Shown one piece after another: positions 1 through 5,721 of a stretch of 6,404 bases of DNA. Both the position numbers and the translations under genes were made by a program. How positions within the stretch are numbered: position 1 is the stretch's first letter; every line of letters starts with the position of its first letter. The DNA is from Phycisphaeraceae bacterium (GTDB taxonomy: Bacteria; Planctomycetota; Phycisphaerae; Phycisphaerales; Phycisphaeraceae), in assembly GCA_007119405.1 (NCBI GenBank), contig SKPT01000383.1, positions 1 through 6,404 on the forward strand, given 5' to 3'. A model generated the notes under the pieces. It worked only from the letters and a program-made list of their open reading frames with translations, was not told the DNA's origin and did no database searches.

Positions 1-791
1 ATCAGCGGCACCGCGATCAGCACGATGTGCAGCGGGTTGCCCAGGATGATCCCGCCCTGGAACGAGAAGATCAGCACGAGCGTCAGCAGCAGCCCCACGA
101 TGGTCACGTTGCTGAACCGCGGCAGAAACGAGCGATGAAAGTAATCCTCGCCCTTTCGCCCGATCACGTACCGGCGCGTCCAGATGCCGCCGGCCAAAGG
201 GATCACCACGAAGATCAGCACCGACAGCAGCAGCGTGTCCCACGGGATGCTCACCCCGCCGATGCCCAGGAGCAGCACGACGATCGGCACGAACGCGATG
301 AGGATGATCAGGTCGTTGGTGGCGACCTGCACGACGGTGTACGCCGGGTTCCCCCGCGTCAGGTGGCTCCAGACGAAGACCATGGCCGTGCACGGCGCCG
401 CACCGAGGATGACCGCCCCGGCGAGGTAATCCTGGGCCAGCTCCGCGGGAATCCACGCTTGGAACAGCACGAAGAAGAACAGCCAGGCGATGGCGAACAT
501 CGTGAACGGCTTGATCGCCCAGTTGACCGCCCACGTAAGGAACAGCCCCGCCGGCTCCCTGCCCACGTTGCGGATGCTCGCGAAGTCCACCTTCATCATC
601 ATCGGGTAGATCATCAGCCAGATCAGCAGCGCGATGGGGATCGAGACGCTGGCGTACTCGAAGCGGCTGAGAAACGCGGGGATCGTCGGCAGAAACTGCC
701 CGATCAGCACGCCGGCGATCATGCACAGCACGACCCACACGGTCAGGTGTCTCTCAAAGAAGCTGATGCCTGAACTCCTGTCTTGTGTCAT
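1..791 (-). CDS. acr3: Acr3-family arsenite efflux permease (C-terminus cut by window edge)
   Basis: Integral membrane transporter that exports As(III) from the cytoplasm, probably energised by the ArsA encoded upstream. The minus frame from ATG 791-789 stays open to the window edge, giving 263 residues of a family usually near 350, so about the last quarter is missing. It begins MTQDRSSGISFFERHLTVWV and has successive hydrophobic helices, for example near residues 17-40, 51-66, 84-110, 122-140, 156-180 and 187-203. The Acr3 hallmark is present: GAAPCTAMVFVW at 130-141, with the conserved transport cysteine at Cys134, followed by LTRGNPAYTVVQVATNDLI. The start codon overlaps the arsA stop as ATGA, which implies translational coupling. 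ArsB is excluded because that unrelated family lacks this cysteine motif. Family assignment is very secure; metalloid specificity is inferred from family and context. Confidence 0.96.
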   Translation of the reverse strand, partial: MTQDRSSGISFFERHLTVWVVLCMIAGVLIGQFLPTIPAFLSRFEYASVSIPIALLIWLMIYPMMMKVDFASIRNVGREPAGLFLTWAVNWAIKPFTMFAIAWLFFFVLFQAWIPAELAQDYLAGAVILGAAPCTAMVFVWSHLTRGNPAYTVVQVATNDLIILIAFVPIVVLLLGIGGVSIPWDTLLLSVLIFVVIPLAGGIWTRRYVIGRKGEDYFHRSFLPRFSNVTIVGLLLTLVLIFSFQGGIILGNPLHIVLIAVPL

Positions 792-2626
792 GAATCGCTG
801 TTTCCGATCGGGGTCCGTGTCGTATGCCTGCCCAACCGCTGCGAGATCGCTTGCGCGTTGGGGTATCCCTCGGTGAACTGAACCACTGACGCTCGCAGCC
901 GCGCCGCGCCCACGGGGGCTTCGGGCAGCCACGGTACAAGAGCCGTACGAGCCGCCAGGTCGCGCCGCACCTTCTCGATCTGCCCCACCTCCGCCCGCGC
1001 CCGGCGAGCCAGCAGCGGATCGCTCGGCCCCGCCGCCGCCAGGCTCGCATTGATCACCCAGCCCCACGGCTCAATGCCCGCGCGTCGCAAATCCTCCTGC
1101 AACGCCGCCGCCTCCAGCACCGGCGTCGTCTCCGGCAGCGTCACCAGCAGCATCTTCGTCTGCTCGGGATCCTGCAAGCGCATCATCGGCGTCACCAGCT
1201 TCGCGTCCGCCGACGCGTGGCGCATCACCTCGCGATGGTAAGAGCCGGTCGCGTCCAGCAGCAGCAGCGTGTGACCCGTCGGCGCGGTGTCCACCACGAC
1301 GAACTTGCGCGACGCCTCGCGGATCGCCCGCGAAAACGCCTGAAACACCGCGATCTCCTCCGTGCATGGCGAACGCAGATCCTCCTCCAGCAGCGCTCGG
1401 CCCTGGGCATCCAGATCCTTGCCCTTGGTCTCGAGCACATGCTGGCGATAGCGCTGCGTCTCAGCCTGCGGGTCAATGCGGCTGACCTGCAGATGCTCCA
1501 CCTCGTCGGTGATCGTCTGCGCCACGTGAGCCGCGGGGTCGGTCGTGGTCAGGTGCACCGCGTGGCCGCGCGATGCCAGCTCCACCGCCACCGCCGCGGC
1601 GATCGTCGTCTTGCCCACGCCGCCCTTGCCCATGACCATCACCAGCCCGTGGCCGGGCGCGGCGAGCTCGTCGATCATCTCGTGCAGCGCCGGCACATCG
1701 ACAACCGGCGCGTCGCCGGCCTCGGCCGCCTCGACGTCGACATGCTCACGCAACAATGCCCGCAGGGCATCGACGCCCACGAGATTGTGCCCTTGCAGGG
1801 GCACGGCGTCGCGTGGCAGCGCCGCCAGCGGCGCGGGCATCGCCTCCACCGCCGCCCGCCCGCGCTGCACCATCGCCCGGGCGAGCGGGTCATCGCTGCC
1901 GGTCTCGGGCATCACGCCGTTGACGACCAGGTGCTGATTGGTGATGCCCAGCCCCTCGAACTCGCCGCGCGTGCGCTCGGCCTCGTCCAAAGCGGAGCCC
2001 TCCGGCCGGGCGACGAGGATCACCCGCGTCGCCGCCGGGTCCGCCAGCGATCGCACGGCGTCACCATAGCGCTGCTTCTGCTTTTCCAGGCCGGCGAGCG
2101 GCCCCAGGCACGACGCGCCGGTCGTGTTCGTCTCCAGAAACGAGCTCCAGGCTGTGGGCAGCTTCATCAGCCGAAGCGTGTGCCCCGTCGGCGCGGTGTC
2201 GAACACGATGTGCTCGTATCTCCCGGCCAGCGCCTTATCAGTCAGCAGCCCGGTGAACTCGTCAAACGCCGCAATCTCCGTGGTGCACGCGCCGGACAGC
2301 TCCTCCTCCATCTGCCGCACCAGCTTCGCCGGCAGGGCCTGGCGCGCCGGGCCGATGACGCGATCGCGGTATGCCTGGGCCGCGGCTTCCGGGTCGATGT
2401 TCAAAGCATCGAGGTTGGGCACGGCCGCGATCGCCGCCGGCTCACCGTCGCCCACGTGCGTCTCGAACACGTGTGAGAGGTTCGACGCCGGGTCCGTGCT
2501 CACCAGCAGCACCCGTCGGCCGGCGTCGGCGAGCCTCACCGCCGTCGCACACGCCAGCGACGTCTTGCCCACGCCCCCCTTGCCGGTGAAGAACAGATAC
2601 CGCGTCGCCGAGTCGATCCATTGCAT
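788..2626 (-). CDS. arsA: ArsA, arsenite-stimulated pump ATPase (two-domain)
   Basis: Cytoplasmic ATPase that receives As(III) from ArsD and drives the membrane permease. The protein is 612 residues and is a tandem of two homologous nucleotide-binding halves. Half A1 has a P-loop GKGGVGKT at 15-22 and DTAPTGHTLRLM at 143-154. Half A2 has a P-loop GKGGVGKT at 333-340 and DTAPTGHTLLLL at 446-457. A linker runs roughly 295-325. Cys114 (GACTTEI), Cys173 (ASCLGPLAGLEKQ) and Cys421 (SPCTEEI) match the metalloid-site cysteines 113, 172 and 422 of the plasmid R773 enzyme, so the As(III)/Sb(III) site looks intact. I chose ATG 2626 because AGGA lies 8 bases upstream and the protein then starts directly before the first P-loop strand. 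The frame stays open to 2836, but that extension is translated repeat DNA. acr3 follows with an ATGA overlap; arsD lies 269 bases upstream. Confidence 0.97.
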   Translation of the reverse strand: MQWIDSATRYLFFTGKGGVGKTSLACATAVRLADAGRRVLLVSTDPASNLSHVFETHVGDGEPAAIAAVPNLDALNIDPEAAAQAYRDRVIGPARQALPAKLVRQMEEELSGACTTEIAAFDEFTGLLTDKALAGRYEHIVFDTAPTGHTLRLMKLPTAWSSFLETNTTGASCLGPLAGLEKQKQRYGDAVRSLADPAATRVILVARPEGSALDEAERTRGEFEGLGITNQHLVVNGVMPETGSDDPLARAMVQRGRAAVEAMPAPLAALPRDAVPLQGHNLVGVDALRALLREHVDVEAAEAGDAPVVDVPALHEMIDELAAPGHGLVMVMGKGGVGKTTIAAAVAVELASRGHAVHLTTTDPAAHVAQTITDEVEHLQVSRIDPQAETQRYRQHVLETKGKDLDAQGRALLEEDLRSPCTEEIAVFQAFSRAIREASRKFVVVDTAPTGHTLLLLDATGSYHREVMRHASADAKLVTPMMRLQDPEQTKMLLVTLPETTPVLEAAALQEDLRRAGIEPWGWVINASLAAAGPSDPLLARRARAEVGQIEKVRRDLAARTALVPWLPEAPVGAARLRASVVQFTEGYPNAQAISQRLGRHTTRTPIGNSDS

Positions 2627-2634
2627 GGGGCACA

Positions 2635-2638
2635 TCCT
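2635..2638 (-). promoter_or_regulatory. Ribosome binding site of arsA
   Basis: On the minus strand AGGA sits 8 bases before ATG 2626. It also abuts an in-frame ATG at 2635, which would have no properly spaced site of its own. This favours the 612-residue ArsA start over the upstream ATG and over longer readings into the repeat. Confidence 0.55.
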
Positions 2639-2657
2639 GTGTGGGGCCTCTGGAAGA

Positions 2658-2819
2658 CCGCGAAGAAGCGAAGCAGGCGAAGGACGCGAAGAAGATTCAA
2701 GCTGTTTATTGACGTTTGAATGGTTGATTTCATCGCGCACCCCGGGGACAAAGCCAACCATTCGAGCTTCAATAATCTTCTGTACCTTCGCTCCTTCGCG
2801 CTCCTTCGCTCCTTCGCGG
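2658..2819. repeat. Large imperfect inverted repeat built of CTTCGC-type units
   Basis: The gap between arsD and arsA (2627-2895) has no gene but is strongly structured. The left arm starts CCGCGAAGAAGCGAAG at 2658. The right arm ends CTTCGCTCCTTCGCGG at 2819, its near reverse complement. Further in, GAAGATT (2691-2697) faces AATCTTC (2774-2780), and GAATGGTTG (2718-2726) faces CAACCATTC (2755-2763). The self-complementary CCCCGGGG lies at 2740-2747 near the centre. Short CTTCGC/CTCCTTCGC units are iterated within the right arm. In RNA this could fold into a long, interrupted hairpin between two operon genes. Similar reiterated motifs are common between genes in Planctomycetota, from memory. 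Whether it is mobile, regulatory or a passive repeat cannot be told here. The remaining part up to the arsD stop (2820-2895) shows nothing recognisable. Confidence 0.7.
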
Positions 2820-2895
2820 TTGGTCCCGGGATCCACTGGTGTTCGCGTGATTCAGGGGCGCCGCCTGTCCTTACGCGTCCGCTGGCTGCTTCTGC

Positions 2896-3528
2896 TCAGC
2901 AGCACTTTGAGCCTTCGCCATCCCCGCCGCCCCCGCAGCAGGCCTGGCCTTGCGCCTGCTCCGGCGCCAGCGCCTTCTGCGCCGAACGCATCAACGACTG
3001 ATGCGGCACCTCCTTGATCCGCAGGCCCAGGTTCACCGCCCGGATCATGTCCTCCTCGCTCACACCCAGCCGCGTCGCCTGCTGGTGGTGGTACTCGAAG
3101 CAGGCCTCGCAGTTGCCCGCCACCGCCGCGCCCAGCGCGACCAGCTCGGCGACCGCGGGCGTCATCAGCGACGGGCTCGCCGTCGGCGACCCGTCCGACT
3201 CCCCTTCCGCCTCGCCATTGAGCCCCGGCACACCCGCCAACTCCGCCAGCGCGTCGCGCTCGGGGTAGCTGCCCTTGGACACAAGCTGGCCGTCGACGAG
3301 GATCGCCGGCAGCCCATCGCCGTCCGTCTCGTCCAGCAGATTCTTGATCGCCGCGTTTTCGGTGAATGCCGCCGGCTCCTGCGCCAGGTTGTAACGCTGC
3401 ACGTCGACCCCCTGCTGCTTGAGCCACTCCAGGTCAGCCGAAAAGCGGGCGAGCATCGGGTTCGGATCGGTGCCGCAAACACCCGTGGAGCAGCACATCG
3501 GCGGGTCGAAAACTTCAATACGGGGCAT
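2896..3528 (-). CDS. arsD: ArsD arsenic metallochaperone fused to an AhpD/carboxymuconolactone decarboxylase-like domain
   Basis: A 210-residue protein, against about 120 for classical ArsD. Residues 1-103 are ArsD: MPRIEVFDPPMCCSTGVCG, with Cys12, Cys13 and Cys18 at the positions used to carry As(III), then ADLEWLKQQG, a TENAAIKNLL segment and LPAILVDGQLV. An acidic, Ser/Gly-rich linker follows (104-122). Residues 123-186 resemble the core of AhpD-like proteins. Glu128, Cys140, Cys143 and His147 have the E-x11-C-x2-C-x3-H spacing of the AhpD catalytic set, followed by a typical LGVSEEDMIRAVNLG helix. The tail (187-210) carries Cys197-Cys198 and Cys209-Cys210, resembling the C-terminal vicinal pairs of R773 ArsD but more widely spaced. 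Start ATG 3528 has AGGA 8 bases upstream. The gene lies 47 bases after arsM. Known role: passing As(III) to ArsA. Inferred role of the added domain: thiol redox chemistry, possibly keeping the chaperone cysteines reduced. Confidence 0.93.
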   Translation of the reverse strand: MPRIEVFDPPMCCSTGVCGTDPNPMLARFSADLEWLKQQGVDVQRYNLAQEPAAFTENAAIKNLLDETDGDGLPAILVDGQLVSKGSYPERDALAELAGVPGLNGEAEGESDGSPTASPSLMTPAVAELVALGAAVAGNCEACFEYHHQQATRLGVSEEDMIRAVNLGLRIKEVPHQSLMRSAQKALAPEQAQGQACCGGGGDGEGSKCC

Positions 3529-3536
3529 GGTCAGGT

Positions 3537-3540
3537 TCCT
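3537..3540 (-). promoter_or_regulatory. Ribosome binding site of arsD
   Basis: Minus-strand AGGA with 8 bases to ATG 3528. It settles the start at MPRIEVFDPP, the classical ArsD N-terminus, although the frame is open as far as 3870 through arsM sequence. Confidence 0.6.
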
Positions 3541-3575
3541 GTGAGGTCGGGGAATGAGTGGGGAAACGGTCTTGC

Positions 3576-4352
3576 TTACACCGGCTTGCGGGCGTGGATC
3601 ATCGCCGAGATCACCTGCACGTCCTCGCGGGCCTCGGGCAACCACTGCTTGATCGAGCGGGCGCTGGCCTCGCGCGGCTCGATGCGCACGTCCGCCAGCC
3701 CGGCCGCGGCCACCTGCTCGCGCACCTCGTCCAGCGACGCCGCCCCACTGACGCAGCCGCACAACAGCTCCGGCTTCTCGCGAAGCGCCGCGGGCAAGGG
3801 CGCCGACGCGACAATGTCGGAGATCGCCACCCGCCCGCCCGGCTTGAGCACGCGCGCCACCTCGCGCCACACGGCCGCCTTGTCCGGCGACAGGTTCACC
3901 ACGCAGTTGCTGATCACCACATCCACGCTCGCCTCCTCGACGGGCAACGCCTCGATCTGCCCCTGGCGGAACTCGACGTGGCCCACGCCCGCCTCCCGGG
4001 CCGCGGCTCGGGCGGTTTCGAGCATCGCCTCGGTCATGTCAATGCCGATGACCTGCCCGTCGCTTCCGACCTGCCGCCCGGCGAGGATGCAGTCGATCCC
4101 GCCGCCGCTGCCCAGGTCCAGCACGGTCTCCCCGGGCCGAAGCGCCGCCTCGGCCACGGGATGACCCGAGCCCAGGCCCATGTCCGCGCCGGCAGGCAGC
4201 GTGGCCAGCTCCTCGGCCGTGTACCCCAGCCGCGTCGAGCCCGACGACGTCGCCGGGCAGCACGACGACTCGCCGCCACGCTCCTGGGCGATGCGGCCGT
4301 AGCGGTCGCGGACCAGCTCATGCACACGATTGGCGTCCGGTTCACAGCTCAT
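3576..4352 (-). CDS. arsM: ArsM, arsenite S-adenosylmethionine methyltransferase
   Basis: Cytosolic enzyme that transfers methyl groups from S-adenosylmethionine to thiol-bound As(III), giving methylated and finally volatile arsenicals. It is 258 residues with a Rossmann methyltransferase fold. Motif I is VLDLGSGGGIDC at 77-88, the acidic ribose-binding region is VIGIDMTEAML at 101-111, and a later strand reads VDVVISNCVVNL followed by LKPGGRVAISDI. Family cysteines are present: a vicinal Cys31-Cys32 near the N-terminus, Cys150 (SNCVVNL) and Cys200 (CGCVSGA). The 50-residue gap between the last two equals that between the As-binding Cys174 and Cys224 of the algal enzyme. The GYTAEEL...GADMGLGSGHP stretch before motif I is also typical of ArsM. 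ATG 4352 overlaps the arsC stop as ATGA. The size fits compact bacterial ArsM proteins that lack a long C-terminal extension. Confidence 0.96.
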   Translation of the reverse strand: MSCEPDANRVHELVRDRYGRIAQERGGESSCCPATSSGSTRLGYTAEELATLPAGADMGLGSGHPVAEAALRPGETVLDLGSGGGIDCILAGRQVGSDGQVIGIDMTEAMLETARAAAREAGVGHVEFRQGQIEALPVEEASVDVVISNCVVNLSPDKAAVWREVARVLKPGGRVAISDIVASAPLPAALREKPELLCGCVSGAASLDEVREQVAAAGLADVRIEPREASARSIKQWLPEAREDVQVISAMIHARKPV

Positions 4353-4810
4353 GGGTTCACCTTGCCTTGGGTCAGTGATGCGGGAAGTGTCTGCACGAAA
4401 TCGCGAATCTCGTCGCGCACCCGTCGGTAATGCGCCAGCGCTTTGTCCGGGTCGGTCTCCCCGGCCGCGAGCCTGGGCGGATCGTCAAAGCCCACGTGCA
4501 CCACCTTCGCCTCGCCGGGGAACATCGGGCAGGTCTCGTGGGCGTGGCCGCAGACCGTCACGACGTAGTCGAACGTGGTCCCGCCCAAATCATCCAGCGT
4601 CTTGCTCTTGTGGCCGCTGATGTCCACGCCCGCCTCGGCCATCACCTTCACCGCGTGCGGGTTCAGCCCATGCTTCTCGATGCCCGCGGAGTAAGGCTCG
4701 ATCGCGTCGCCCTTCAGATGACGCCCCCAGCCTTCCGCCATCTGGCTGCGGCAGGAGTTGCCCGTGCACAAAAACAGCACCTTCAGTTTGTCCCATGACT
4801 TCGATAGCAT
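4349..4810 (-). CDS. arsC: ArsC, arsenate reductase of the low-molecular-weight phosphatase (thioredoxin-coupled) type
   Basis: Reduces As(V) to As(III) in the cytoplasm, supplying substrate for both efflux and methylation. It is 153 residues, beginning MLSKSWDKLKVLFLC. The phosphatase-type loop CTGNSCRS holds the nucleophile Cys15 and Arg21 in a C-x5-R arrangement. The two resolving cysteines are Cys87 and Cys94 in TVCGHAHETCP, with the 7-residue step of Cys82/Cys89 in the pI258 enzyme, which implies thioredoxin-driven recycling. The Asp-Pro general-acid motif is GFDDPP (Asp110). This is unlike the glutaredoxin-linked R773 ArsC fold. The first start in frame, ATG 4810, lies inside arsR, overlapping it by 28 bases; GAAGAG 8 bases upstream is a plausible ribosome site. 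arsM follows with a 4-base overlap. Confidence 0.97.
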   Translation of the reverse strand: MLSKSWDKLKVLFLCTGNSCRSQMAEGWGRHLKGDAIEPYSAGIEKHGLNPHAVKVMAEAGVDISGHKSKTLDDLGGTTFDYVVTVCGHAHETCPMFPGEAKVVHVGFDDPPRLAAGETDPDKALAHYRRVRDEIRDFVQTLPASLTQGKVNP

Positions 4811-5157
4811 CCGGTCAGCTCTTCAATGGGGGTTTGGCGTATGCAGCACAGACGCTCCGCGTCGGTCACGGCCAACTGCTCATGCTCAAGGTGGCGCAGG
4901 GCCCAGGCGATCGCCTCGCGCACCATGGCCGGCGCGTCCTCGCCGGCGAGGCGGTAGTAATGCCACCGGCCCTGCTTCCGACGCGTCACGAGCCCCGCCT
5001 GCTGAAGGATCAACATGTGCTTGGAGACCGTCGCGGGCGACAGCCTCAGCAACTCGATGACCTGGCAAAGGCACAACTCGCCCTGAGCCACGGCCAGAAG
5101 CGCCCGCACGCGGTTCTCATCCGACAGGGCCTTGGAGATTGCAAGAAACGTGTTCAT
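4783..5157 (-). CDS. arsR: ArsR/SmtB-family arsenite-responsive repressor
   Basis: Dimeric winged-helix repressor expected to bind the promoter upstream and release it when As(III) binds. It is 124 residues. The N-terminal helix MNTFLAISKALSDENRVRAL leads into ELCLCQVIELL with Cys29 and Cys31, the metalloid-site position of classical ArsR. The recognition helix is LSPATVSKHMLILQQAGLV at 39-57, followed by the wing RRKQGRWHYYRL. The third cysteine seen in R773 ArsR (CxCxxC) is absent. A vicinal pair, Cys104-Cys105, and Cys117 lie in the C-terminal tail and might supply another ligand (inference). ATG 5157 begins at the family's usual N-terminus; only a weak AGAAG-type site precedes it. As first gene of the operon it probably represses itself and all genes down to acr3. 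Confidence 0.95.
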   Translation of the reverse strand: MNTFLAISKALSDENRVRALLAVAQGELCLCQVIELLRLSPATVSKHMLILQQAGLVTRRKQGRWHYYRLAGEDAPAMVREAIAWALRHLEHEQLAVTDAERLCCIRQTPIEELTGCYRSHGTN

Positions 5158-5237
5158 CAGTTGCTTCTGCCGTTCAGCCGTACCCGCGACCGGGCGGGTT
5201 CGAAGCGGTTGGCGGCGTGCCGGGTCGATCAGCAGCC

Positions 5238-5274
5238 ATAATCCATCGCTTCGTTGATTCGCTCAATGACGAAG
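5238..5274 (-). promoter_or_regulatory. Predicted arsR operon promoter with overlapping ArsR operator
   Basis: On the minus strand a -35-like TTGAGC (5266-5261) and a -10-like GATTAT (5243-5238) are separated by 17 bases, each matching 4 of 6 consensus positions. This gives a leader of roughly 75 bases to arsR. The -35 region lies inside an imperfect palindrome at 5249-5274: outer arms CTTCGT and ACGAAG (6 of 6 paired) around an inner TTGA-N5-TCAA (5254-5266). A dyad overlapping the promoter just upstream of arsR is where an ArsR-family repressor would act. The site is predicted from sequence only. Confidence 0.45.
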
Positions 5275-5606
5275 TGTACTCCAGGTCACGCGGCTGATCA
5301 ACCCCTGGCCCGCCTGCTCCATACCCCCGCAAGGGCCGCCCCCGGCAGCGACGCAAGTCGGGCACGCACGCCCCCGCGGCCGGTCGTTGTCCACCACTCA
5401 GCCACCCTTCGCAATGGGCGGCAAACGGATTGTCCCCCGATGCGACGCCACCGCCGCCGCACCGAGGGTCATGTTCGCCAGGAGTCGATGGCACCGTTGG
5501 GGCACGCGCAGTCACGGAGGTCCTTCCCCCGCTCAATGACACAGTCCGAAGAGCCGCTCTCATCTTCACGAACGACCACTGGAGATGCGCACTGAACCGG
5601 GGGCCG
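5275..5606. other. Non-coding stretch upstream of the ars promoter
   Basis: About 330 bases with no gene I recognise on either strand. Open frames cross it, but their translations are rich in Arg, Pro, Ala and Ser with no conserved motif, as expected from GC-rich non-coding DNA. An 11-base word, CGCTCAATGAC, occurs at 5530-5540 and again in the operator at 5260-5270. The segment lies between the ars promoter and the two gene relics and may be part of the same rearranged region. Confidence 0.5.
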
Positions 5607-5717
5607 GTTGCCCCATCGTGCTCGCCGCTGCATGCACCGATCGATCTCGAGATGGAAACCGACCTGCCGAGCGACGTGGCCGACTGGCTGAGCTTCGGCA
5701 AGCAGAAGCTCGATGAA
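5607..5717 (+). pseudogene. metE: Internal fragment of cobalamin-independent methionine synthase (metE relic)
   Basis: In the plus frame starting at 5607 the translation reads VAPSCSPLHAPIDLEMETDL and continues as PSDVADWLSFGKQKLDE. I recognise this as the MetE segment that in E. coli reads roughly VASSCSLLHSPIDLSVET and continues with SWFAFALQK. Identity is clear over about 37 residues, then stops on both sides: upstream residues no longer resemble MetE, and at 5718 the frame enters antisense alkD sequence. A full MetE is about 750 residues, so this is a small internal remnant and cannot be functional. The reference segment is recalled from memory, not searched. Confidence 0.72.
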
Positions 5718-5721
5718 CGGG

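Noticed and set aside
27..773. Plus-strand open frame of 248 codons
   Set aside because: It is antisense to acr3, whose minus frame carries membrane helices and the Cys134 motif; the plus translation is an implausible string of charged residues.
1217..2476. Long plus-strand open frame of 419 codons
   Set aside because: It is antisense to arsA; the translation is rich in Arg, His and Gln with no recognisable motif, typical of a GC-rich shadow frame.
2658..2819. Possible CRISPR array or insertion-sequence ends in the repeat region
   Set aside because: The units are short and degenerate, with no regular spacers, no transposase frame and no visible target duplication.
2627..2836. In-frame N-terminal extension of ArsA to an ATG at 2836, giving 682 residues
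   Set aside because: The extra residues are translated repeat DNA with no ArsA similarity. The AGGA site and family alignment place the start at 2626.
2950..4430. Plus-strand open frames of 404 and 290 codons
   Set aside because: They are antisense to arsD and arsM, where catalytic and metal-binding motifs are clear on the minus strand.
5182..5199. 6-base-pair hairpin (ACCCGC/GCGGGT) in the arsR leader
   Set aside because: Short stem, no following T-run, and common by chance in GC-rich DNA; not enough to call a terminator or attenuator.
5254..5595. Plus-strand frame of 113 codons beginning in the operator
   Set aside because: Low-complexity Arg/Ser/Pro composition, no ribosome site that I can see and no known motif.
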